A DNA stretch of 64,000 bases from Uloborus plumipes (Eukaryota > Arthropoda > Arachnida > Araneae > Uloboridae): the NCBI GenBank assembly GCA_038373865.1, contig JAXGGA010002271.1, positions 62,001 through 126,000 on the forward strand, written 5' to 3'. Under the pieces are notes generated by a model. That model searched no databases. It saw only the letters and a list, made by a program, of their open reading frames with translations, and had not been told where the DNA came from. Below, piece by piece: positions 1 to 11,400 of the stretch (positions are counted from its first letter, which is position 1; the number at the start of each line of letters is the position of its first letter). The position numbers and the translations under genes are program-made.

Positions 1-106
1 AAAAGAATTTCTGTTTTCTTCTCTTAAAAATGACGTTTGAATATTGTTTCTATCTTAATTAGAACGGAAGATATGATAATTATAATAATATGATGATATG
101 ATAGTA

Positions 107-514
107 TAGTAACCCCTCGTTATATCGCGCTTTTCGGGGGATAAAGAAAAAGAACGATATATTCAAAAGTGCGATAGAACCGAGGTTATAAAAAATAGTT
201 CTTCTCTTTTTTACGGCCCTGTGGGAAGCAGTTTCCAACTTAAGATTAAATATTTTGCTGGTATGCACGTTTGTGTGACAGGAATTGCTGCTGTTTTTCC
301 ATGGAATTCAGAAGAATAGAAGAATCTACGTTTTGTTCATTGACAAAATAAAGAAGAAAGAGAGTTTTTCTGACTTTTACCATACGTTTTCATAAATGGT
401 TTCAAACTTAAAGCAAGTTTTTTTAAAAAGCTTTGATATTTCGGGAGACACAAGAAAAGAGCGATATATCTGAGTGAGCGATATAACGAGGCACGATATA
501 ACAAGGGTCTACTG
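107..514. mobile_element. TA-flanked MITE with ATATCG-rich termini
   Basis: The left end TAGTAACCCCTCGTTATATC and the reverse complement of the right end (CAGTAGACCCTTGTTATATC) form imperfect terminal inverted repeats. Both ends are flanked by TA (105-106 and 515-516), the target duplication typical of Tc1/mariner/pogo elements. The interior holds further GCGATATA motifs and no coding region. The superfamily assignment is inferred from the TA duplication only. Confidence 0.6.
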
Positions 515-1323
515 TATTTTAAATAATATAAAACTTTAAATGCGTTTTTCGCCATGATGCAATTTTTCCGGATTTTTGAATTTAAATTCTTATAACCCAA
601 GAACTGATAAAGATAACATTCTGAAATTTGGAGAACATCTTTTTCAAACAGTTTACTTGAATTTGTATTCGGCAAATAAAAAAAAAAATTTAGTTCAAAA
701 CATATGATTTTTTGAAAAAAAAGGACCTTTGAATTTTTCGAAATTTTTACTTAAATGTTTTTAATTTTTTTTTTAATTATTATTTTTAAAATGGCCGAAT
801 ACAAATTAAAGCTTATATGTTTGTGTTCACATATATGACAAAAAAATGAAAATTGATCAAGAATATTTAGAGATCAAGAATATCAAGAATATATAGAGTT
901 TATGCGATTAAAAGCGACCCCCCCTTTTTTTGAAAAAAATAAATTAAAAAAAATTGTCATATATGTTATGATTTTGTTGTTAAACAGATTTTGAATCAGT
1001 GTAAAAAATTTCAAAACTCTAAACTGTTAAATAAAATATTTTTTAAAATGTGTACCGGACCCCCTTAAAGAATGAGTAAGGGCTATACAAGGTTAACAAA
1101 TGGGCTTTCTAATTAAATCATAATTCCGGCCTTAGAATACTTAATATGTAGTTTTGAGTAAAGGAGGGCAAGATAAGAAATGATCTTTTTGCTTAAGTTT
1201 ATTAAATCAGGGGTGGACTTGTATGCTTGATTTCTGCACTGATGGTAAAAGCAGTTGTCATTGCTTCAAGCTTTTCAAATCCCAAGCTAATCTTGAAATA
1301 ATGAAAAATTACTACTTTATTAG
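515..1323. other. AT-rich stretch without recognised features
   Basis: Homopolymer-rich A/T sequence. I see no coding frame, RNA gene or terminal repeat here. Confidence 0.5.
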
Positions 1324-1628
1324 CAGGGGTCAACCTAGAGAAGAATTAGGTCCCTTAAATAAAGGACCCTTCACAGAATTCAGTCACTCAAAAAAAGACC
1401 CTTCACAAAATTCAGTCACTCAAAAAGGGACCCTTCACAAAATTCGGTCACTCAAAAATGGACCTTTCACGAAAATCCCACACTCGAAAACTGGCTCTTC
1501 ATAGAAATCTAAGTTTAAAGAACGATCAGGAATATTTCTTGCCATAACTATTATTCACAAAATTACGAATTAGCTTTCAGAAAATTACAAAAACAGGACC
1601 TTGGTCAAATATCCTGGATTGACCCCTG
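1324..1628. mobile_element. Short TIR element carrying a minisatellite
   Basis: Starts CAGGGGTCAACC and ends GATTGACCCCTG, so the termini are inverted repeats of about 12 bp. ATTAG lies on both sides as a possible 5-bp target duplication. The interior contains the 32-bp tandem array described separately. No transposase is present, so it is non-autonomous. Confidence 0.5.
1365..1502 (+). repeat. 32-bp minisatellite, about 4.5 units
   Basis: The motif GACCCTTCACAAAATTCAGT plus a CACTCAAAAA tail recurs with starts at 1365, 1397, 1429, 1461 and 1493, an exact 32-bp period. Divergence increases toward the right. Since 32 is not a multiple of 3, the repeat shifts frame in each unit, so the 93-residue reading frame across it is unlikely to be a real protein. 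Confidence 0.85.
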
Positions 1629-1718
1629 ATTAGTGTAGTGGGAACTTGGAACAGAAGAGTCTGCAACGAGCAAGGGATTAGATAGCTTTCTGAGGGCCAT
1701 TAATTTTCACTTGAGACT

Positions 1719-4681
1719 GAGCGATTCCATACCAAATCACCGAAAAAACAAAAAGTTGGTCGCACGACCGACTCGGATTTTTTTTTTAATTTGGTACACA
1801 GATTGATGGTATAGAGGTATGAAAAAGCCCAAAAGGAAAGTTACCTGCTCCACTTATTTTCTGAGATACATGCCCTCAAAGTTTGTCCGCCACGTCAAAA
1901 TACTAAAAAAGTGATGTTCTTTAATCATTTTTTATAAAAAATCGTACTCGTGCAAAATAAAAGTGTTAGATATCTATGGAAACTAGTTACTCCAAGCATT
2001 CTGAAAAAAAATACTAGAACGTTCATAATGAAAATTGCCAAGGTACAGGGCTCTTTGAAGTTGTCACCACAAAAACTTGATTTTGCAGATTTTGCTAAAA
2101 TTCAGGCATTTATTACAAAAAAAGGCAAACAAAACCAAAGGTTTTCTCACTTTCTGGTAGTGTACAGGTCCTCCCTGTAAATTGCTACGCAATAAATTTT
2201 TTTGGTTTCTCACTCCTTCTTGGAAATATTTTAGCTTAAAGATAAGCCGTAAGGCAAAAAATGCGTTTTTGGCCATCTTGGCAGCCATTTTTCTCATAAA
2301 GGGGGAGCAGTAGAAACTTTAATTTTTTTTTAAAACAAGCCACTGATATGTTAGCTATTCACAGGAAAAGAGTTTACTTTTGGTTATTTCTCCCATTAAG
2401 AGATATCCTGCTGACAGTATATGCTTGTTTTTCGCGACGACCATATGCTTTCGTTCCCCCTCTCATGGACTTAAAATTAATTAAACCAAAAAATAATGAT
2501 ATATTTATTATTAGCTGTATTATCTACCCAATATGTCATGAAATTTAATTTATTAAATCATTGAACAATAAATTAGATAATTGATGAAAAAAAGAGAAAG
2601 TATTTCTCTGATGCCTGAGCATTATGCATTCATAATTATAAAGCACTAAATACTTTCTTGAGAAATTAATTAACATAAAGGAGCTCTAAATATTTATATT
2701 ATAAGCAATACCCAATCTTGTGATTGGGATACTCCTGTTTTTAATTGAAGAATTTCTTGAATATCACATGATTATCAGGAAAATAAATGAGGTCTTTTCG
2801 TTTGATGTAGGATATTTTATGACAAATTTCATTTGATGGGCTACTAACTGAGCATGGTGATAAAGAGCTATTAATTTCAGCATCGAATTCCATTTTACCT
2901 TATTAACAGTTAAATATTTACAAAATAATTAAATAAATAATTTAATATAAAGCCATGCTTGAAGAATTAAAATTAGTGCAACTAATTTATTCCCATACTG
3001 ATCTTTGCAAAATTGACATGCGTTGAGCACTGATAAGAACTGACAAGAAAAAGTTTACTCACTAAAATATTAGTTCACAGATACTATAAAGCATACATTC
3101 TATTTTCCACAAAATAATACTGCAACAAAGAACAAGGGTATCCCTCCCGTTTATAGCCATCAATCAGGAACATCCAATCACAAGATTGGGTATTGCCTAT
3201 GAAATAAATATTCAAAGCTCCTTTATTTTAATTGATTTTTCAAGAAATTCTTTAGTACCTACCCCTTTATACCCTTGTTCTTTGTTGCAGTATTATTTTG
3301 TAGAAAATAGAATGTACGCTTTATAGTATCTGTGAACTAGTATTTTAGTGAGTAAACTTATTCTTGTCAGTTCTTATCAGTGCTCAACACATGTCAGTTT
3401 TGTAAAGATCAGTATGGGAATAAATTAGTTGCACTAATTTTAATTCTTCAAGCATGGCTTTATATTAAATTATTTATTTAATTATTTTATAAATATTTAA
3501 CTGTTAATAAGGTAAAATAGAATTCGATGCTGAAATTAATAGCTCTTTATCACCATGCTCAGTTAGTAGCCCATCAAATGAAATTTGTCATAAAGTATCC
3601 TACATCAAACGAAAAGACCTCATTTATTTTCCTGATATTCATGTGATATTCAAGAAATTCTTCGATTAAAAACAGGAGTATCCCAATTACAAGATTGGGT
3701 ATTGCTTATAATATAACTATTTAGAGCTCATTTATGTTAATTAATTTCTCAAGAAAGTATTTAGTGCTTTATAATTATGAATGCATAATGCTCAGGCATC
3801 AGAGAAATACTTTTTCTTGTTTTCATCAATTATCTAATTTATTGTTGAATGATTTAATAAATTAAATTTCATGACATATTGAGTAGATAATACAGCTAAT
3901 AATAAATATATAATTATTTTTTGGTTTAATTAATTTTAAGTCCATGAGAGGGGGAACAAAAGCATATGGTCGTCGCGAAAAACATGCATATACTGTCAGC
4001 AGGATATCTCTTAATGGGAGAAATAACCAAAAGTAAACTCTTTTCCTGTGAATAGCTAACATATCAGTGGCTTGTTTAAAAAAAAAATTAAAGTTTCTAC
4101 TGCTCCCCCTTTATGAGAAAAATGGCTGCCAAGATTTCCAAAAACGCATTTTTTGCCTTATGGCTTATTTTTAAGCTAAAATATTTCCAAGAAGGAGTGA
4201 GAAACCCAAAAAATTTATTGAGTAGCAATTTACAGGGAGGACCTGTACACTACCAGAAAGTGAGAAAACCTTTGGTTTTGTTTGCCTTTTTTTGTAATAA
4301 ATGCCTGAATTTTAGCAAAATCTGCAAAATCAAGTTTTTGTGGCGACAACTTCAAAGAGCCCTGTACCTTGGCAATTTTCATTATGAACGTTCTAGTATT
4401 TTTTTTCAGAATGCCTGGAGTAACTAGTTTCCATAGATATTTAACACTTTTATTTTGCATGAGTACGATTTTTTATAAAAAATGATTAAAGAACATCACT
4501 TTTTTAGTATTTTGACTTGGCGGACAAACTTTGAGGGCATATATCTCAGAAAATAAGTGGAGCAGGTAACTTTCCTTTTGGGCTTTTTCATACCTCTATA
4601 CCATCAATCTGTGCACCAAATTAAAAAAAAATCCGAGTCGGTCGTGCGACCCCCATTCGGTGATTTGGTATGGAATCGCTC
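1719..4681. mobile_element. 2.96-kb fold-back (palindromic) element
   Basis: The sequence from GAGCGATTCCATACC at 1719 inward is repeated as its reverse complement ending at 4681, with the centre near 3200. Arms of about 1.45 kb are nearly identical. For example, the stretch at 2348-2548 reappears inverted at 3862-4062 with only a few changes, and 1950-2180 pairs with 4230-4460. The loop (about 3160-3245) contains an extra partial copy of arm sequence around CAAGATTGGGTATTGC. Reading frames occur in mirror pairs in the two arms but are short, AT-rich and resemble no known domain. It lies in or just upstream of the first visible intron of the gene that follows. Superfamily unknown; it fits a Foldback-type element or a head-to-head duplication. 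Confidence 0.85.
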
Positions 4682-4814
4682 GACTATAAATTGACTAAGA
4701 CCAGCTGGGCTGTGGACCCAGAGCCTATTGCTGGTTGTTATTTTTGTATTTTCAACTACAGGCATTTTTAATATGTGTGTCATCAACTATTGTTGAAAAT
4801 ATGACAGTATTTTT

Positions 4815-5193
4815 GGGTCATTTCATTGTGACTAAAGTAACATTTTCAGCTGACTTTTGAACTCTTTTAACGTGATTTGATTTTGTAGATTCAACATGTA
4901 CATGGTGGTATACGTGAAAAACGTGACTAAAGTAGCATTTTACAACAAAAATATTACGTCAGTCACAGTTCCATTTTTGCTGAAAAAATACCTATCAGTA
5001 GTTTATTTTTGCTTCAAATTCGTGGTAGAAATGACACGTATGCCACCATGTACATCTAGAATCTACAAAATAAACCACAAATTTTGTCTTAATACTTAAG
5101 CTTTCAAATTCGACTTAATAAGCTTTCAAATACTTAAGCTTTCAAGTTCGAAAATCAGCTGAAAATGTTAAGTTAGCCGTCATGGAATGACCC
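4815..5193. mobile_element. MITE with long imperfect inverted repeats
   Basis: Begins GGGTCATTTCATTGTGACTA and ends with the inverted counterpart (GTCATGGAATGACCC). CATTTTCAGCTGA near 4850 pairs with TCAGCTGAAAATG near 5154. Inner segments also pair: ACATGTACATGGTGG near 4892 with CCACCATGTACATC near 5042. It is therefore a hairpin over most of its length. No coding capacity is seen. Confidence 0.65.
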
Positions 5194-5287
5194 TGTAGCA
5201 TGATTCATTTCAAATGTCCTTGCTGGCAGTGCTAATAAATTACTTGCTCCGATGAAAAGTAGTTTAATAATGATGCTTCATTTATAG

Positions 5288-5453
5288 ATGATTTTGAAGA
5301 TTTAGATGAAAGTTCAATTTCCTCCATGTCTGAAGATGAGGATGCTGCTGAAGAAATGTTACTCAGTCACAATGGTAACAGAGAAAATGATTTACCAGAT
5401 AATATCCCCGGCCTTGAACAGTGTACCCCTAGGAAATCACATTTCACAGAAGA
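5288..5453 (+). CDS. Exon n-4: acidic linker of the PWWP3/MUM1-like gene
   Basis: Acceptor TTCATTTATAG before 5288, donor GA|GTAAGC after 5453. It enters with two bases of a codon and leaves with two (GA). It encodes about 55 residues beginning DDFEDLDESSISSMSEDED and containing NDLPDNIPGLEQCTPRK. The composition is acidic and serine-rich, with probable CK2-type sites, and looks disordered. The other frames of the exon contain stops. The exon just upstream is not visible; the 5' side of this exon is transposon sequence. Confidence 0.7.
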
Positions 5454-8400
5454 GTAAGCTAACTATGCATTCTTTATTTATATTAGTTAAGTATTTTTAT
5501 GCGAAATAGTTCCTCTAATCTTTGTCTCACCAATCTATAAAAAGTCTCCTTTTAATAAAGTATGAGGCTGATTGTAAGGAATTTTACTATTAATTTGAAC
5601 AGGATCTCAAATTTATATTTTTAACCACTTGCACTGGTGAATGAAATTCAGCAGACCAACAGACATACTTTTTGTTGCTCTTAAAAAAAAACCTTCAAAT
5701 AAATGTCAAACTGATTTAATGAATAAGATTCATATGCTATGCAAAATAAATAGTTCAGTTATTATTTCATTAATGAAACTGTGGCTAATTTTTGTTGTTT
5801 TGAACATAAAAAACTACTAGCAGTTAAGAAACAGACAGACAGATTTTTCAAATAAACTTTTTTTTTTGTTTCAGTTAAGAAGAAAAAAAAATTCTTACAT
5901 TTTTAAATATTTAACACTTTGTTTTCTATGAAAATATACTAATTAAAAACCAACATTTTTCTTTGTGAAAACTTACCACTTCAACATTACTGGAAATTTT
6001 GCATCGCCAGTAAGGCATAATATTTGAAAGGTGACTTCCCATGCTCATGCATCTTGTTTTTAATTCTCCGATAATTGCACTTCAAAGCAGCACACGGCGT
6101 AGCAAATTTTGCAAGCATCTTTATGTACTTCTCTTGTCCCTCTAGTGCAAGTGGTAAAAACTTTTAATTAAAAAAAAGTAAAAATAGATTATCCAGAATT
6201 GTTTGAGAATTGAAAGCTTAAATTTAACATAATTCTTGAGAAACTCTGTCTTATGGTCCTGTCTTATTTTCCCTTTGTTTGTCTGGATTTTTATAGTTAT
6301 AAATTCTGTAAACTTTGTTGCAAAAATAAAAAGGTAACTTTTTTGTTTACAGAGAGGTTGAAAAACTATCACAGTGTATATTAGAGGGATATTGTAATGT
6401 AAGTATGACATTTTAAATTGAAAATTGTGAATAGTATTGTGTCATGTAAAACTCTCAGCTATATGAATCTTCAAAGTCATCCTATGTCAATTGCAAGCAA
6501 AATGTCCTTGATAGAAAATAATAAGATGGTTTTGCAAGCTCCCCAAATAGTACACAAAGGACAATTTTTAGTTTTTAATCGTCTGATGTGATGCAGAATA
6601 GTATAATTAATAATGTTTCATAATGTTTTCCATCATTAATTACACATTTTTAAAGAGTGAAATCACATGTACCTAAAGAAATATTACACCTAAAAAAATA
6701 ATACAAAGTTTCCCATTATACTGCGCTCAATATTGTTGTATCAGTAAAAATAATAATACATGGCTATAAAAAGGGAAAAGAAAGAGGATTGTAAAGAAAG
6801 ATTGCCATTATTGTTCATTCCGTTCTGTCCATTATTGTACTGATATATTTGAAGGAAACATACTTATTTATCACATAATACTTTTAGAAAAAGAAAAAAA
6901 TTGGAATCTTGATTTATTTTAATTACACTATTCCATTATGTTCTAAATTGAAGCCAAATACAGACAAACTAACTTCTGAGAAGCAAGAAGGAACCTCAAT
7001 ATTTGCTCATTGTAACCAAGTAATTGTAAAAGAGAGTTCATTCAAAAAATCACCAAACTCGTATACTGTCGGCTCCTAAAAATATTATCCGATTAAGTGA
7101 GGGGGGCTGGGAAATTTGCTTTGCCTTTTCAAATGGACAACTTTTGTCGCAAAACGTAATGAATAAATCAATAACTATGTAAAGGAATTAATTAGTGTTC
7201 ATAGTATGTTTTTGGAATAAGTTTAAAAAAAGAATATTTTTATAACTAAGTATATACATTTTACGTATGTATGACAATTTTAAAAAAGTAATTTCCAACT
7301 TTGGTTACAAATCTTTAAGTCCATAATAGTGGATTTCTCGCTCAAGGTCTTTTGAGAACACATTTCTCTTTTTTTCCCTCTTTGTCTTGTTTTACTTTTA
7401 ATATTTAACAATTTATTAACCTTTGTAATGTTTATATTTCTTTGTGCTTTTTAATTTAACTATTGTCTTCAGTATCCCATTTGTTTTTATAATAGCTACG
7501 ACCAAATATATTAAAATGGAAGAAATGTTTTGATAGAATGAATACTCTTTCTCACGGATTGTTGGCAGAAGATATTATTTTATAGTTTTATGCAAATAAT
7601 TATTCTTACTTAATTTATTTTTAATTTATTCAAAATTTTCTCAGCAAAAATATTTGTGAAAGCTAATTAATATTGTTTGATTATTTGGGGAAATCATTCA
7701 ATTAAGCGGAAATTTTTAACATTGCGTTTAAGAGAAAATACTGAGTTCCGGAAGGTTTTATTTGTATAAGCAGGGTATTAATTTACCCACTACCCAATTA
7801 AGCAATGAAACAGTACTTGCTTTATTTTTTTTTTAAAACTCTTTCTGTATGGCAGAAACTGTCGAAAATTTTGATGGTTGTTAATCTTCAAAATTTCACT
7901 TTTTTTGCTATCATGGGTCCTTTTATTTTTATTTTTCCCATCTGCAATAGTTTGAGTTTTAGCAGGGACGTCATTTCAAGTTTTTCCAGTGGAGGGCAAA
8001 GGGTCCAAACTAGAGATGGAACGAAGCGGCATTTGGCCGAAGCGCCGAATACCGAAGCTTCGGCCAACTAATGGCCGAAGCTTCGGCTGGCGCACATATT
8101 GAAGTTTTTGGATTAAATACATAATAAATGCGTAGAGTTTTACACTTTTCTCCATATGTTTTAATATTCTTAGCGTTACACAATATTTTCAGCTTACTGT
8201 GGCATTCTTAAATTAATTTCATTAATTAAAGTTTATTTTTATTTTGGTTGTTTTCAATTCAATGTTCTTAGTATTACACAACATTTTTAGCTTTCTGGGT
8301 CATTCTTAAATTAATTTCACTAATTAAAAGTTTTCTTGTTTTGTTTTGCTTTGTACTGCTAGTACAAGAAAAGACGACATTACTATTTTTGTATTGCAAA

Positions 8401-11400
8401 TTAGTAGTAGGAAGCTCTACTTGGAACATGAAAAGCTCAGTCTGCAATTCAGTTGATGTTTTATAATAAAAAAAACCGATATGATCATGTATTATACCAT
8501 AGAACTACCCAATCTACTACTATTTATGCTGTGTTATATATTTATCTTAATATTCTTAATGCAAAATGCTTCAGTTTTTGGTGAATTCGAAAAAATAGTA
8601 GGGTAAAAGCACCAGTAGTCGGCTATTTAAGAGATCTTTTGTTGATCTTGGCTAACCTAGAACTTTCAGCTATCAATAGAGTAACAAAAGCAAGGTAAAA
8701 CTTTACAAGGATGAACATTTCTGATAGTGAATCATCTACTTGTTTCAGATATTAAAAAAAAAATTATGTTAAAATCCAAGCTGTTGTCAACACTAATAAA
8801 TGTTCCAATAGTCGGCCACAGAATCATCTTACCTGAAAAATAAGCAGAATCGCAATCTTGGATGACGGGCACACCATTCAAAATGAAATGACTCATTACT
8901 AATTCAAGAAAAAGTACCCGAAACTTAACTGCCACTGATTGATGATTGAGGATTAGTACATGAATGTGTGAATGCGTCACATCTGATTTTGAATTAAAAA
9001 TGTACTACTATTTATGAGGAGTTTTATGTCATTGTGGCCGACTACTGGAGACTGGCCGACTATTGGAGTACTTACCCTATCATGCATTCTTTTTTACTTG
9101 TCTTTCATTCGCTGCATAAATTTCAGGCCGAAGCGACCGAATCACAACTCATGCTTCGGCCAGACCGAAGCTTCGGTAATTTGGGCAAATTGGCCGAAGC
9201 TTCGGCCCGGCCGAAGCTTCGTTCCATCTCTAGTCCAAACACAATGGAATTTGACCGAAAAACAATAAAAACCACGCCCACTTATATGTAAATACATTGA
9301 TTTCTCAAGAGGGGGGCAATTGACCCCCCCTGCCCCCCCTAAATGACGGGCCTGAGTTTTAGCTACTGTATCCTTGGATGTGATGACTTGGAAATGATAA
9401 TGCAGTGGGTGCTGGTTAATTGAATCTGCGGTTAACTGAATCAGCCGTTTTTGGTTGACTTCAGAAAGTTAATGGAATTTTTCTTCAACAGGATAAACTG
9501 AGATGTAAGTCAAGAGTTATTTTAAGAATCACAAAAAAATTGCCCGCTTCTAGCTTTCTCGTTAAAAGCAAGTTTTGATCCCATAACCTTAACATTTTCC
9601 CTATGAATTATTTTTATTTCCTTGCAAAATCCAATTTCTCGTTAAAGCAGGGCTCATTATAAGCTTGTTTGACTGTATTATGTGTACCAAGCAGTTGAAT
9701 TCGGGTACAAATTAAATTTTTAGGTGCAAAAAGAAAAATAAGTTAAAGGAAATCACACCCCTTTAATAGATGAGAGGGAAAAAAAAAACATTTTATGTTT
9801 TACTTCTTTTCCCTGATTACTTACCATCAAACTTCTAAAATTTACAATTTTTACATTTTTCAGGATCATCTGGCAGCTGTTTATAAGGGAGAGGCTGATA
9901 GTGACCGGCACACATATTTTTTCAGCGAAGATGAACAGTTAATGCGCAAATTAAAATGCATGAGTTGGTTTGGACCTGTTAGTCACACACAAATAGTAAT
10001 TACATTTTTATCTGTTAATTTAATATTAAATGTTTAATGTTGTAATAATTTTTTGAGAACTATTATTCAGGTAAACTTACTGCATAATAAATTTATTGCT
10101 ATTCCGTTAGAAGTATGTACTCGGGGCATTTTGACCCTTGGCAGTATTTTTTGTCGCATTTTTTAATCTCGTTCATTGTTACCTAGAACATACTTAGTTG
10201 GCAATACCAAAGGTTATTTATTTATTTATTTTTTTTTGATGAACTTTGAAGCAAAAGGCGCCATTAAGCAAGATTAAAAGTTACACTAAAATGGAAAAAA
10301 ATAAAAAACAAGTCATTGAATGAACTGAAAAGCTCAATCAAATTAATCCTCAAACTAAATAAAATAGCAAAAGTTCCCTTAAAGTGTTAAATAATCTGCC
10401 AAATAAATAGACCAAATTACAAACAGTAGTAGTGTATCCATTAAAATGTAAAAGGAGAAGAGAAGCAAACAGGACGGGAAGTAAACATTATTTTTCTATT
10501 TTCGCCAAAGTAGAAAATAAAATAATCGGCAAGACAAATGACTGACCTAAAACATTAAAGCACTATAATAAGCCAGTGGTAGGGCAGCGGTATAAATCCG
10601 AATTCAGAAGTAATTGGTGTAAATCTGGAATTTTTTAAAATTTATTCTGTATAAGTCTATAATGATTATCCTAAGTTTTCCTCTTCTACAAATTAGTTTA
10701 AAATACACCTGTTTTCTCATTAATACCACAATATCTCGAAAAAAACTCTGAAAAATGCCATACACTTTATGAAGGTAATTTGTAGAACTTGAATTATGCT
10801 CGCAACTTAATTTCAAAATTTGGCTTATATCGCTAATCAAACGCTTCAAGCCAGAACTTACCTTTCCCACTATCACTGTCGCAGAAGGTCATTTTACTAA
10901 AAACATAGTGGTGCTTTTCGTCCTACGGAGCCAGCTACATAGCTGTGTGATTACTAAGTTGACATATGTATTAACTGTTGCTGAAAACAATTGATCTCAC
11001 TACAACGTAACACAGTGGTCCGAAACGGGGGAAAAGTGGCAAAAATCCCTTGAGTGTAGATCGCTCTGCTTGAGAAGTAGTGAAAATGTGACTTACGTTA
11101 ATCTGGCTTTGAGGTGCAGATTTTTTTTTGGAATACGTCAAATTTGATGGCCAATCTCTTTGATAAAAATTAATTTATCCCGTTATACCACGACATGTTA
11201 TTTTTTAGTATTTTTAGTTCACTATATTGGTATTTGTAAATAGTGATATTCAAATTTAAAACATCTGCCACGCCCACAGTCGCAGGTGGTCGCAGCTAAA
11301 ATGTTTTTGTTTAGTTACAGGAAGGTTCAAACTATTTGCCAATAAAGCTTTAAGCTCGCCGGAAGCCGCTGATAAAAGTATATGCCTCAATATATTTCAT

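Noticed and set aside
1365..1502. Regularly spaced short repeats considered as a CRISPR-like array
   Set aside because: Units are contiguous with no unique spacers and the context is eukaryotic; it is a minisatellite.
2348..4062. Identical-looking 66-residue frames in opposite orientation
   Set aside because: They are the two arms of the palindrome; mirror symmetry, not selection, preserves them, and no domain is seen.
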